A stretch of 64,000 nt of DNA from NCBI RefSeq assembly GCF_000003195.3, contig NC_012870.2, forward strand, positions 53,836,049-53,900,048. Direction: 5' to 3'. Below the pieces are notes generated by a model. The model did no database searches. It was not told where the DNA came from and saw only the letters and a program-made list of their open reading frames with translations. How positions within the stretch are numbered: the first letter of the stretch is position 1; the number at the start of each line of letters is the position of its first letter. This stretch comes from Sorghum bicolor (taxonomy: Eukaryota; Streptophyta; Magnoliopsida; Poales; Poaceae). A program made the translations under genes and the position numbers. Below, in pieces: positions 10,817 to 22,009 of this stretch.

Positions 10817-13800
10817 TGTAGCACCTGGTTTTAAGAACAAAACCAGATACACACCATATGTGAGCTCAGGAAGTCAAATCTCACATATAGCCACAAATAG
10901 GGGTAATATCAATAGACAAGGCTTATATATATCACGAACTTAGCATAAAAGATATAACCTTAGATAGCAAACAGCGGAAAGACACTCCGTTCTTCAGGTG
11001 AAAAGCTCCAAATCCACAGGAACAACTGACTGGTTGAGCACAAGCCTAAACTCTTCTCCAACTTGCAAGCTGGTACCCATCCGGGATTTTATCCAAATAA
11101 AATGTAAAGGCAAGCGTAAGTACATCTCGTACTCAGCAAGAATAACATAGGGTTCATGAGGCTCAAAGGCTAGACACTGGTTGAACTGCATGTAGCTTTT
11201 AGTTGTCACAATTTTAGCATTTGAGTAGCATCAAGTTGTCAAATCCCAAAGTAAACTCATGATCAGGTAAAATGAATAAAGAATAGCATAAACAACATAT
11301 TAACAATAATAACATTAATGATTTGCCATTAGTGATCATTTATTTTGTATTGGTCCAAGGCCGCTTGTGACCGTGAGCACGGCTGATATATCAGTTTTAC
11401 ACTCTGTAGAGGTTGTACACTTTCACTGTGAGTCGTGATTTACCCTTTCGCCCGAGGTCATGAGTCTCTAAACCCCCTTCCTAGGGAGGCCGGCAGGGTT
11501 CACTATGAAGCCTTTCAAAGGTTCGTCTAACAAGTTAGGGCCGCTAGGTTTCGTTAGTCAGTCCGTGTGACTCACCCGCAGGAATCCACGGTCTGCTATC
11601 CCCCACTTGCGCCACAAGGGTAACCACTAACAAGCTAGAAAAGGTCCTCATACTGAGCTAAAGCCAGAGCCATGTAGCCCTCACAGTTGTACTGTATGTC
11701 CCGGATGGTCAGATACAGATAAGTCCTTATGGAGAGAAACCAGAGCACCATAAGATAGCCCAATGCTCCAGCCCTCTTTTCCAAAGTTGCTAAAAAGTCA
11801 TCTTTTAATGTTTATTGCATATTCCATTAATCAAATTACAAGATCATGGTTTGGTGGAGCACTAGCATAAGCTACCCAATGCAAATTAAAACCATAGGTG
11901 ACAAGGTATAAGATCAATACTAGGAAATCCTTAGCAAAGAGACACATGCAATATTTGAATTGTGTGATTAAAGTTGTTAGGAAACAAGGATGATCCCATG
12001 CTATACTTGCCTTGAAACTCAGATCCTTCTTTTAGTTCCAAACCTTCCACAAACTGCTTCTTGAACACCACGTAAACGCTCACCGACTAAACTTAGTCAT
12101 CACATCAACATCAATCATCCAGAGGCAATCATACAAAGCAAACAAACCTATAATTAGAACAATACACCAACAGTAGAAAATAAAGATGAAAAGTTTATAA
12201 AACAAATCTACATCACTCTACGATCACACAGACGTAAAGTTCATAAAAATCGGAGCTATAACGAAGAAGTTATGATTTTCCTAACATTTCCTTTAATAAA
12301 ATAATAGATTAAAACTAAGTTCAGATTTAAAAGGTTGGAAGCATGTATAACAGAGCTACTAGTCTATAGATTACACAAAAACGAATCTAACAAAATTTGA
12401 ACGGATCAAAACGAAGTTAAAACGAAGAATATATGAATTTTCTAAGATTTTCTTTAGAAAAACAATTAATTAATTTGGGTCACGGAATTAAAAAATTGCA
12501 AACTGAGAAAACAATGTTACCAACATGTAGATCTTTTGAATACGAATCCAACGCAATTTGAACGAGTCAAAACGGAATTAAGATGAATATTTTATGAGTA
12601 AAACAAATCCAGTGGCAAACTTGCAATTTTCTGAAAACGTATTTTGAATCTGCGCGAACGGGAATACGCTTTCGGAGTTAGAAAATGCATTCTGGAAATC
12701 CGCAAAGGACTGCGGGTTGACTCTTTAAAAAGCACGGGGGGTTTTCTGCAAATTTGGCGGCCGAAGGGGTATCTTTTGATTTGAGCCGTCGGATTGCGAA
12801 TCAAGGGCCTAGATTAGATCGCAGGGGGGGATGGAGTCGGCTGGCCGGAGTTGAGGTCGGCCGCGGCGGCGCCATGGCCGGTGATGGCCGGTGCTCGCTG
12901 ACTCGGCGATTTAGGACACTAGAAAACGAACCGAAAGCACCGGAGCGTAGAGAAGCTCGACGCGAACTTACCTAGGACCAAAACGAAGTCGAGGAGCGGT
13001 CGGAGTGCGGCCGCAACGGAGAACGGCGGACGGCGGGGCTCCTGCATAGTTCGGCGAGATCAAACGGAGCGCAGAGAGCACGAAAACGCGAGAAAGAAAG
13101 CTTGGCGAAGTCGCAAGGGCGATGGGAAGCTCGGCAAGGATCTCACGGGGGCGAAAACGCGATGTAACGAGACTTCAACCTCGGCGACAAATCTCGTTCT
13201 TTTCGGCGGCGGCTGAAGCTTGGCTAAGGCTCGGGTTAGTGCCAAAATTAGGGTTGGGGAGTTCGGCGAGGCCAAGGCTGCTATTTAAGTGGGTTGCGAC
13301 TTGCGGGGCAAGACAGCAAGAGGAATCCGCGCGGCCGAAACGATCTCAAGGCGGAGTCCGGTGCGGGCACGAGATGGAAGATGGTTCTGACTGGTGGGCC
13401 CCACCTGTCTGCGACTCAGGAGCGCGGGACCCGCTTGACAGTGAAAGAAGAGAGGGGGAGAGAAGCTGGCGCGGGGGGAAGAGGAGCTGGGCCGCGGTCC
13501 ACTGCGCTGGCTGGGCCGAGGAAGTAAAATAGGGGGAGGGAAGGAGTTGGGCCTTTGGGCCAAAACCAGAGGGGAGGGAGAGTCTTTCTCTTTTTATTTT
13601 CTGTTTCTCTTCTCTTTTAAAACAAACCTATTTCAAAACATTTTCAAAACCAAATTTAAATTCCTTTTTAAACTTTAGTCAAAACCACTCATCACAATAA
13701 TTCCAATGCAAGGGCATGCATGCTCAAACAAGTTGTTAACTCCTATAGTAAATTTTAATTCAAAGAAAAATATTATTTTTTTCCTATATTTCGTGGGCAC

Positions 13801-13861
13801 AAAAATGCACAATTTAACATTTTATCCTATTTTGGAAAATTGCAAATTTTGGGGTGTTACA
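10817..13861 (-). repeat. Solo LTR, Del/Tekay-type chromovirus
   Basis: A 3045-bp block starts TGTAGCACC and ends GGGTGTTACA, which on the minus strand is the TGTAACACCCC start typical of long Del/Tekay (RIRE3/RIRE8-like) LTRs. It is flanked on both sides by the 5-bp target duplication TAGTT (10812-10816 and 13862-13866). No primer site, gag, pol or second LTR is present. This is the expected product of LTR-LTR recombination that removed the element body. ORFs inside it (for example 13122-13563) lie in the GC-rich part of the LTR and are not genes. Confidence 0.8.
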
Positions 13862-14563
13862 TAGTTTCAGTCGTATCCTCTTGTTTGTTTGGTACTTGTG
13901 CTATGCCTAGTCCTAGTAGTTATTATTTCGTGTCTTTTTCGATCGATGTTGCTTCTCTCTTTTACTTTTGTTCACTAGTGGTGGTAGGCGCGATTAATAA
14001 TTCTACAAACTCAATTATTGTTGTCGTTGTCCTTGAGATGCAAGTATCTGTTACTACTCCAGTAAACAACCAACCCCACTCGTTGGCATGTCAGGGTCGG
14101 TTCGAGATTGAGATTCGGTACTGACACAAAATTATATTTTAGGTATAACCGGCCAGAATTGTTGCCTCGTTGGAGAACATTTTTGTGATCTCAGTAATTT
14201 TATTTCATTCACCGGAGCATATCAATGTACCTTTCCTGCTCAAAATGTAGATGGCACCGTGTACATGACAGCTCGAATACAAGATGCTCTGCTGAGCTTG
14301 ATGACAATGCAGCCGATTTGGCCGTAGGGCAAGTGAAATCGTCGGAGTTGGATGCAGAGTCCCGAGGTCAATGGCGCAGCCGAGACATACGAGGTCTCAC
14401 ACGAGCACCGGATGAGCAACGACGCCGGTGTCCCATCTCGTCCATGGGAGCTCGGAGGACATGGTGGAGGCGGCCCCCATGGTCGAGGCTTCGCAGGGCA
14501 CCAAGGACGGCTCCGCGGCAGCACGCATGGCGACGGGGTATGCAGGCTCTGTGAGTATATTAG
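13862..14563. other. Intergenic sequence with an unrecognised GC-rich patch
   Basis: It continues the host sequence split by the solo LTR. From about 14260 to 14560 the GC content rises and overlapping ORFs of up to 109 codons appear in several frames. None carries a motif I recognise, and no single frame is clearly favoured. It could be a captured exon fragment, an old gene remnant or a non-coding transcript. The patch stops exactly at the next MITE. Confidence 0.3.
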
Positions 14564-14606
14564 ACCCCATTTGGTTGGCTGAGTTAAAGCTTAACTTCTG
14601 TCACAT

Positions 14607-14685
<79 letters not shown>

Positions 14686-14843
14686 TATTAAATATAGATT
14701 ATTTATGAAACTAAAAACACAACTGGAGAGTAATTTAAGAGACGAATCTTTTAAGCCTAATTTGCTTATGATTGGACACTAATTACCAAATAAGACGAAA
14801 ATGCTACCTGTTAAATTTTAACACCCAAACCAAACACCCCTTT
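14564..14843 (-). mobile_element. TGTTTGGTT-family MITE with an (AT)n tract
   Basis: Framed by ACCCCATTTGGTTGGCTGAG and AACACCCAAACCAAACACCCC. The core, on the minus strand, matches the MITE at 9997-10216 (TTTAACAGGTAGCA, ATTAGGCTTAAAAG, AATCTATATTTAATACTT). A pure AT run of about 36 units at 14611-14682 sits near the left end and makes this a likely length-polymorphic locus. Confidence 0.6.
14611..14682. repeat. (AT)36 microsatellite
   Basis: An uninterrupted dinucleotide run of about 72 bp inside a MITE, about 1.8 kb upstream of the transporter A start codon. Confidence 0.95.
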
Positions 14844-15465
14844 AGATTAATTTGTCAGAGAAATACAAAACCCCATGTAGATAATTAATTAAAGATAGAA
14901 ATAATTAAAGATTTAAAAACTTGGCTGAACATGTGTTCGATAAAGAAAAAAAAATCTAACCAGCACACCAGCGCTGGCTGCTGGCCTGCTGCGATGGGAT
15001 CTATACGGTTGAGGACGACTGGCGTCTGGCGGAACAAAACCAGGAATCTCTCCGTTTTTTAAGATGGCAAATCAAGTGGTAATCACAGTTTTAGACGAAC
15101 TCTTTTGTTGAATTGTTGGTGCCTTCCAGAGCAGAGTCTGGACTGGTCTTTGTTGGCCGCTACAGATCCACAAAATTTTTTTTTAGCCTTAACTCTTCAA
15201 ATACAACCTGTAGTATCTGAACTTACGCACTAATTCGCTGAGAGGTATCTGAAGTCTTCGAGGCTTGGCACATGATGGGTAAATCATCCTGATCATTGTG
15301 GCATATCCACGTGTGAGGCAAGTAAGGACCTGCCGCTCAAACCACCGAGAGCCTACCAACCGAGCTATGCTTGGTTCTTCACGAACTGTTGTTGTTAGGT
15401 GAGTAACTATGGTAAGGCGGATTCTGAAAACCTGCTAGACTCGCAAGGAGCATTGTGCAGTTTTT
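14844..15465. other. Upstream DNA shared with the region before transporter B
   Basis: Two short stretches reappear, in the same order, at about 29555-29700. GCGATGGGATCTATACGG..GGCGGAACAAAACCA at about 14991-15040 matches GCGATGGGATTTGTCC..GGCGGAATAAAACCA. CGCAAGGAGCATTGTGCAGTTTT at about 15439-15463 matches GCAATGAGCTTTATGCAGTTTT. This suggests the transporter duplication included at least 1.4 kb of 5' flank. Otherwise the stretch holds no gene that I can see. Confidence 0.5.
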
Positions 15466-15690
15466 TCTTCATGTTTAGTTCATCCAAAAATTAAAAAGTT
15501 TTCAAGATTCTTCGTCACATCAAATCTTATGGCACATACATGAAGCACTAAATATAGACGAAAATAAAAACTAATTACACAATTTATCTGTAAATCATGA
15601 GACAAATCTTTTGACTCTAGTTAGTATATAATTGGACAATATTTACCACAAACAAACGAAAATACTACGATAGCGAGATCCAAGAAGTTT
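15466..15690 (-). mobile_element. GGCCTTGTTTAG-family MITE, minus orientation, decayed ends
   Basis: Read on the minus strand it has the family core: TTCGTTTGTTTGTGG, TAATATTGTCCAATTATA, CAAAAGATTTGTCTC, ATGTATGTGCC, AGATTTGATGTGACG. The terminal repeats are worn. It ends about 50 bp before the TATA-like run of transporter A, so it may lie in the promoter region. Confidence 0.55.
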
Positions 15691-15737
15691 TCACATCTAA
15701 ATTGGAAGGGAAAAAAATCTAGCTCCTCGACCGTCCC

Positions 15738-15761
15738 ATATATATATATATATGTGACGTG
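15738..15761 (+). promoter_or_regulatory. Putative core promoter of transporter A: TATA-like AT run and TGACGTG
   Basis: A 16-bp alternating AT run (15738-15753) is followed directly by TGACGTG (15755-15761), a bZIP-type ACGT core. It lies about 30-60 bp upstream of the start of sequence conserved with copy B's 5' leader (CTCGCT..AGCCTTTGCT). The role is inferred from position and motif only. Confidence 0.4.
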
Positions 15762-15859
15762 ATGCAATTCCTGGAGCTCCGACAGTCGTCCTCCATCGGA
15801 AGCTCCGCTTCAACGACAGCCACTCGGCTATCGATCATCCGTGGCCCCTGTTTCACTCG

Positions 15860-16133
15860 CTGCTACCGTGAAGCCTTTGCTTCTGCACGAAGAGACTCTG
15901 CGCCTTCGCTCGGTTCATCCCCATCCCCAACATGGGCATGGGCACATGGGCAAAATCATCATCAGGTCTCTCTCTCCACGTGCTCTCTGCCTTTTTTTTT
16001 AAGTACTGGGAGAAACACAAGAGAGTAGCTACGGGATTGAAATATCTACTACAAGTATTCCCTTACTCAATCATACTCAAATTGAAAGGAGTTCTCAAGA
16101 GTGTTTCCACCTTCATTGTTTTGCCAGCAAAAT

Positions 16134-16174
<41 letters not shown>

Positions 16175-16395
16175 ATTCGTTTTCCAGAAGGAAGCAGAGG
16201 TTGCAGTTTATGAATGTGGAAATGGAGATTGATTGATCATCCTCTTTGTCGTTTCTTCTTATGTCCTTGTGTGGCCACCAGGCACCAGCGGAGGTATTTG
16301 AGGTGTACTGCTGCAAGCTCACCTCCTTCAGTTGGAACTTTTTTTGGACGCCATCTCTGATTCCACCGGCGGAGGTATTTGATTGAGCCGGTCCC
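15860..16395 (+). other. 5' leader and probable leader intron of transporter A
   Basis: Sequence conserved with copy B (GCCTTTGCTTCTGCA, TTGGTTCATCCCC-like, AAATCATCATCAGG) runs up to a GT at about 15966. Conservation resumes after a CACCAG acceptor at 16287-16288 with CGGAGGTATTTGAGGTG. A 5' UTR intron of about 320 bp is therefore likely, ending 107 bp before the ATG. The intron holds a (GA)n run at 16141-16169. Upstream ATGs at 15932, 15938 and 15946 in the leader may lower translation of the main frame if they are transcribed. Confidence 0.45.
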
Positions 16396-18674
16396 ATGGA
16401 TGCACAAGATGAGGAGAGGCCACTCATCCATCGCCTGCCACTGCCACAGGTCATACATCTTCAAGCTCCTCCTTGTCAAGATACTTTTAGTTGCCTTTTT
16501 TTTCTTTTTTTTTTGAGAGAGAGAAATATACTTTTAGTTCTATGCCAAGCTAGGATGTAAATTTCAGCATAACAGACTTCCTTCTGGGTCTCCCGTTCAG
16601 GATGAAATTTCTGAATTCACTAGCGACGGGACGGTTGATATTAGCAATCTGCCTGCCAGGAAGCAGAGCACTGGGAATTGGACAGCATGCTTCTTTATTT
16701 TAGGTACCGCGATACAACAAGAATTGCTTTACTTTGTGTTCCTTATTTAACAAATTTAGTCATTGATCCGTGTGGATGCAGAAGCCAGATATTTTTCCAA
16801 TTTTCTAAAAAAAGTTAACAGATTTAGTCATGTCATCATACCATTAGAGAAACCGAGTCATCTGTGGTGCATTCCCTGTTAACCAGGTGCTGAATTCGCT
16901 GAATGTGTGGCCTTCTTCGCAATCTCAAAGAACTTGGTCACTTACCTCACGGGTGTTCTCCACGAGAGCAACGTCGATGCTGCAACGACTGTGTCCACCT
17001 GGATTGGGACCGCATTCTTCACGCCGCTCATCGGAGCGTTCTTGGCTGACACATTCTGGGGACGATACTGGACAATAGTAATCTTCATCTCCGTGTACGT
17101 CATTGTAAGTTACATATATACATACCACAAGGCAATGTACTAGTAATTTGCAAGATCCAAGCAATGCAAGCTTGCTCCGTTTGTTTGGAACTCTGAAAGA
17201 CTCTGTTCTGTTGCCATTGCCATTGCCATTGCCATTGCTAGGGGATGATGATCCTGACCGGTTCAGCTCTTCTTCCAGTGATGATGGGCTTGTCTTACAA
17301 CCGCAGCATTCACCGCCTCACCGCGTACCTGGGCCTGTATCTTGTTGCTCTCGGCAATGGTGGAATTAAGCCATGCGTCTGTGCACTCGGTGCCGATCAG
17401 TTTGACGCGGCTGACCCAGTGGAGCGGGTGACCAAGGGCTCCTTCTTCAACTGGTACTACTTCTCCGTCAACATCGGCTCCCTTCTGTCCGCGACTGTGG
17501 TCGTCTGGGTGCAGGACAACGTTGGCTGGGGACTCGGGTTTGCGATCCCGACGGTGCTCATGCTGTCTGGCCTCGTCGTGTTCGTCGCCGGTAGGAAGGT
17601 TTACAGGTACCAGAGAGTGGAAGGGAGGAGCCCTCTGACAAGAGTCTCCCAGGTGCTTGTTGCTGCTGTCAGGAACTACAATTTGGTCTTGCCTGAAGAT
17701 AGCTCTGCCCTGCATCAGCTGCCTTCTCCAGCTGAAGGAAATCATTGCAAGATTCAGCATACAAGTCAATTCAGGTGATCAACTTGTTGTACATACAAAT
17801 ATGTCAGCATACACTTTCTTGTATACATCGTAAAGTTGTTTGACTGTCCAGGTTCCTTGACAAGGCTGCCATTGTAGCGCCATCCTCCAGCGACGGCGAG
17901 AAAGGACCGACAAGCCCATGGAGACTCTGCACGGTGTCCCAGGTTGAGGAGCTGAAGATGGTGCTCCGGATGTTCCCCGTGTGGGTGTCGATGGTGCTCT
18001 TCTTCGCAGTCACCGCCCAGATGTCATCGACCTTCATCGAGCAAGGCCATACCATGGACAACCACGTCGGGCCGTTCACCGTGCCGCCGGCGTCCCTCGC
18101 CATCTTCGACATCATCAGCGTCATGTTCTGCATACCCATCTACGACAGAGTGCTGGTGCCGATGGTCCGGCGCGCCACGGGCAAGGAGCGGGGCCTGTCA
18201 CAGCTGCAGCGGCTTGGCGTCGGCCTCGCGCTGTCCGTGGTCGGCATCGTTTACGCGGCGCTGGTCGAGGGCAGGCGGTTGTCGCTCACCCACGCAGCGC
18301 CGGACAGGCAGCCGTCGATGAGCATCATGTGGCAGGCGCCGGCGTTCGCGGTGCTCGGCGCGGGGGAGGTGTTCGCGGCCATCGGCATCCTTGAGTTCTT
18401 CTACGATCAGTCACCGGAAGGGATGAAGAGCCTCGGCACGGCCCTTGCGCAGCTCGCCGTCGCGGTAGGCAACTACTTCAACTCTTCCGTGCTCGCCGCC
18501 GTCGCGGCCGTTACAACGCGCAACGGAAAGCCAGGGTGGATCCCCGACGACCTGAACAAGGGGCACCTGGACTATTTCTTCTGGTTGATGGCTGTTCTCG
18601 GCGTTGTGAACCTGCTGCACTTCCTGCATTGCTCCATCAGGTACAGAAGCAGCAACAACAACACATATTCTTGA
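16396..18674 (+). CDS. NPF8-like: NRT1/PTR family (NPF8-like) transporter, copy A
   Basis: A major-facilitator transporter of the proton-coupled oligopeptide/nitrate family. Known NPF8 members carry di- and tripeptides across the plasma membrane or tonoplast. Five exons join in frame: 16396-16449, 16601-16703, 16887-17104, 17242-17774 and 17852-18674, all GT-AG, giving 576 residues, the usual family length. Recognisable blocks are [13 protein letters not shown] and [13 protein letters not shown] (TM1-TM3), [30 protein letters not shown], a charged central loop, SWRLCTV..VEELK-like [13 protein letters not shown], and [18 protein letters not shown] near the C terminus. The start is supported by [11 protein letters not shown], shared with copy B. 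Oddity: the TM1 motif ExxER reads E-F-A-E-C at residues 55-59, so the coupling arginine is missing. The substrate cannot be told from sequence. Intron 3 contains TTGCCA repeats (about 17212-17238) that are expanded relative to copy B. Confidence 0.9.
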
Positions 18675-18949
18675 CAAGCTCCGTACTCAGAGCATCTTAA
18701 AGAGTTTTGTTACCAGATCAGTTGTAACGAGTATGCTACTTGGACCTCGGCCTTGTAAGCCAATCTGTGTCAGCGTTGTCATAAGCCAAAGAGAGGGAAG
18801 GGAGCGGTTAGGCTGTAACAAAATTGTAAACTATCTCCCTAACAAGACCTTGTTTAGTTCCAAACAATTTTGCAAAATTTGGAACTAAACAAGGCCCAAC
18901 TGTCATCGTTTTTGCGGAGCCAAACGCATTTCCATCCAAATCCTTTCCA
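18675..18949. other. 3' flank of transporter A
   Basis: This is 3' UTR and intergenic sequence with no similarity by eye to the 3' flank of copy B, so the duplication probably ended near the stop codon or the flanks have diverged. It contains the small fold-back at 18848-18894. Confidence 0.4.
18848..18894. repeat. 47-bp fold-back: both ends of a MITE with no middle
   Basis: CCTTGTTTAGTTCCAAA followed by TTTGGAACTAAACAAGG forms a near-perfect hairpin around ACAATTTTGCAAAA. The arms are the terminal repeats of the GGCCTTGTTTAG family, which normally enclose about 240 bp. It lies about 170 bp after the transporter A stop and could form a strong hairpin in a long transcript. Confidence 0.7.
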
Positions 18950-19990
18950 AATTCCTGCTATCTACATCTAAATTCCGCTCTTGAGAAGGTAGATCATAAA
19001 ATTTGGTATCAGATCCCTGCGTTCCTGGCGAAAATTTTGTTATTCACGCTTCGTCATGGCGCCAGCAAAGAAGCCTACCAAGTTGCAGCAGCAAATGACA
19101 CGAATGTTGAGGAGATCTCGAAGACGTTGGCATCCTTGTCAACCCGGTTTGAGGGATTTTAGGAGATGATGATGGAGATGTTGGATAAGCTCAGTGACCT
19201 CGAAGCTTGGAGAACATTGCCGGTCAAGTCAGTTTGGGTTGTTGGCAAGTCGCCTTGATGAGATGGAGGTGCAGCCACCACCACCGCCACCACCTTTTCT
19301 AGTAGGGGGCATGCCCATTCCACCGCCTCCTCGTCCCTAACGGGGTTCCATTGTAGCCATCACGCCCATCTGCAACCATCTTTGATAGGACCAATGTGTA
19401 GGGAGGTTAATTCACCTAAATCGAGTGTCCTCCACTTGACCAACTCAATTTAAGTAAACCAATATCGATGTCTCCCATGGAGATAAAATCCACAAATCCA
19501 ATACCAAGAATCTCGGTTCAGTATTATACCACAATAGCCTCCACAACTCAAGATTACATCTCATCATCGGAGCACATAACTCAGTGGAATATATATATTA
19601 TAATTCTTGTTGAATTTAATAAATTTATTGTCTCAAAGAGCTGAGAGGTTTATTAGGCCTCACTAGATATTATAGAAAGTTCATCTAGCACTATGGCATG
19701 ATTTGCAGACCACTTACTGATTTGTTAAAAAAGTGCACTAGTTTGCATGGTCTCCTGCTACTAACCAAGCATTCCAATGGCTGAAACAAAGAATGACTCA
19801 AGCACTAGTGCCGGCTGTTCCTAATTTCTCCTAGGACTTCACTGTGGAAACTAATGCTTATGACCCTGGGATCTGCGTTATATTAATGCAAAAAGCTTGA
19901 CCATGCTATAGCCTATTTATACAAACCCTTGTGTCCAAAGAATCAAGCTCTATCAATGTATGAAAAATAGTGTCTACATATCCTTATGGC
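18950..19990 (+). pseudogene. Ty3/gypsy (chromovirus-like) remnant, left part
   Basis: A tRNA-Met-type primer site TGGTATCAGATCC (19004-19016) is followed by a broken gag (ATG at 19056, MAPAKKPTKLQQQM) with frameshifts. After a gap of undefined sequence (about 19380-19640), the end of reverse transcriptase and the start of RNase H appear at 19641-19990: LRG.LGLTRYYRKFI, PLTDLLKK, YEK and ILMAV. Most of gag, protease and reverse transcriptase is deleted, and stops are frequent. The frame is cut at 19990 by the copia insertion and resumes at 26841. Confidence 0.7.
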
Positions 19991-21199
19991 TGTTGGATTT
20001 ATTTTGGGCTAGACCCATTTAGATTTAATAAATCAACAAACTCTATGGTATGTAATTATGACAATATGAGTTGCACCAGATTGGAATTCCAAGAGTCCTT
20101 GACTTGACTTATATGGTGAGAATTATTCCACTTAAATTGAGAAGTTAAGAAAAAGACAAAGGCATGCCACACGCGTGCGTGCGCCGCCACCGCTGCTAGC
20201 GGCCAGGCCAGGCCGTGGGGCGAGGCAGGCAGGCGTGGTGTGATGTGGTAATTTTAAGCACTCACTAACTGCGGTAGTTTCAACTCCAAGTTAAACCCTT
20301 CACTGCCAACTGGTAGTCCCTCCCTCTCCTCCTTCTCTAGCCGTAAGGATAAAAGGACAGGAGCCTCTGGTTTCTGTGAACACAACACACAACTCAGAAC
20401 ACAATCCGTAGCAAAGAAGGAATCCCCATCCGTAACTCCGCGCGCACGGAGAAGCGAGAGGGCAAGTGCCTCCGAAGCCCTTGCCGTTCGAGACCTTGCA
20501 TGAGGGATCGGCAATTAGGTTTTTGGAAAGCGTCTACGCGACTGTCCAAACCACCGTCGGTGTTCGTCTTCCTCAACTAGGCGCGGGCGGATTTATCCTT
20601 CGTGGTGGAAAGATCATCTTCATCCTATACATCATAGAAGTTGGTTAAGGATCGGGGTCCTCGGAGCGCATGGGAGGGTACGATCTGTTCATCTTCCTGC
20701 TGTGTTTCTTTTCTCTGATCGTACATGTTTCAGCAGTGTATCCATGTTGTTTCGTATACTATCTTGAGTATATTTCATATGTTCAATCATGTTGTTTCTG
20801 TTTTTATTTTACATATGTTTCTGCTATAAGATATATGTTTTGTCTGCTTGTTTCATTGTTTCAATCAAAACGTTTCATATGTTGTTGTCTATATGTTTCA
20901 GTAGTGGTTCAATCATGTCGTTTCATATATTGTTGTCATATGTTTCAGTAGTTCTGTTTCATTGTTTAACATGTTGTATCTTGTTTATTGCTGTTATAAA
21001 TATATGTCTTATCTAGTTGTTATGCATCATATATTATGCTTCCATACTTTTAATAATCACATGTAGAGATCACATGTTCCATATTATGATGAACATGTTT
21101 GATATCGTGATTTATATGATTAATACTCTTTTATATGTCATCATCATAATGTTAATTTATGGAATTAAAATAATATAGAAATTGCCTATTTATCTAACA
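19991..21199 (+). repeat. 5' LTR of the copia element
   Basis: 1209 bp, starting TGTTGGATTTATTTTGGGC and ending TATCTAACA. It matches the 3' LTR along its length with many substitutions and small indels (1209 against 1249 bp), indicating an old insertion. A degenerate primer-site-like TATCAGAGG follows about 30 bp inside (21229-21237). Confidence 0.88.
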
Positions 21200-21247
21200 A
21201 TCCAAAAACCTAATTATAGGCATTTTTCTATCAGAGGTTTCGGTGCC

Positions 21248-22000
21248 ATGTTAAAACCTGATCCTTTTGATGGTAAGATGATCTGGAAAGCTAAGATAGA
21301 ATTGTGGCTAACTGCTATGTCATGTTATCATGCTGCTGAGGGCAAGCCTGCTAACTCGTCTCCTGAGGATTCGGCTAAGTTTAAGGCTGATGACAACCTT
21401 TTTCAAGGTGTAGTGATTAGTGCACTTGACAAAGTTCTAGAAAAGCTATATCATTCTCCCTACAGGGAAAAAGCTGTGGGATGCACTTGTTGGAAAGTTT
21501 AGAGTTACTGATGCTGGTAGCGAGTTGTATCTCATAGAGCAGATGTATGACTACAAGATGGTTGAGAACCGATCTGTAGTGGAACATACTCATGAGTTTC
21601 AGTCACTAGCTAAGGAACTTGAACTTTTTCCTTTTGGCAATATAATTGCCAAGTTACCACCTTCTTGGAAGGACTTTGCCACCTCCCTCAAACACAATAG
21701 ATAGGAGTTCAGTGTGGAAGAGCTCATTTGTACTCTTGACGTTGAGGAGAGGGCTAGAGCAAAGGACATTGAGAAAGGTGTTGAGACATCTACTGCTAAT
21801 GTGGTGTAGAAGAAATTCCGTAAGTTTAACAAGAAGAAAAACCAGAACAAGCAAGAGAATACACCTAAGCCTGTTCAAACAACACAGTTTTAAAAAAGGG
21901 CAACAACAACAAGGGAAAGGGAGGATGCTTTGTCTATGGCAGTGGTCAACATTGGGCTAGAGAGTGCCCTGATCGCAAGGTCACACAGGACAATAAATTA
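21248..22000 (+). pseudogene. Copia gag
   Basis: It begins at the ATG at 21248 (MLKPDPFDGKMIWKAKIELWLTAM). It contains the typical gag text LYLIEQMYDYKMVENRSVVEHTHEFQSLAKEL and PPSWKDFATSLKH, and ends in a zinc knuckle at about 21921-21975 (CFVYGSGQHWAREC). The second cysteine of the CxxC pair is replaced by tyrosine. Frameshifts near 21480 and 21885, and stops at about 21702 and 21807, inactivate it. Confidence 0.75.
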
Positions 22001-22009
22001 GCTAATGTT

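Noticed and set aside
13122..13563. Overlapping ORFs of 77-136 codons in GC-rich DNA
   Set aside because: They lie wholly within the solo LTR, are rich in Arg/Gly/Ser and have no motif.
17263..17769. Long minus-strand ORF over transporter A exon 4 (and equivalents at 18411-18677, 48361-48777, 50500-50772)
   Set aside because: These are reverse-strand shadows of GC-rich third codon positions. The plus-strand frame has the NPF motifs and proper splice sites.
20670..21016. Cys/Phe/Tyr-rich hydrophobic ORFs resembling a membrane protein
   Set aside because: They are inside the copia LTR and occur again in the other LTR (26165-26891). The hydrophobicity comes from TTT/TAT-rich LTR sequence.
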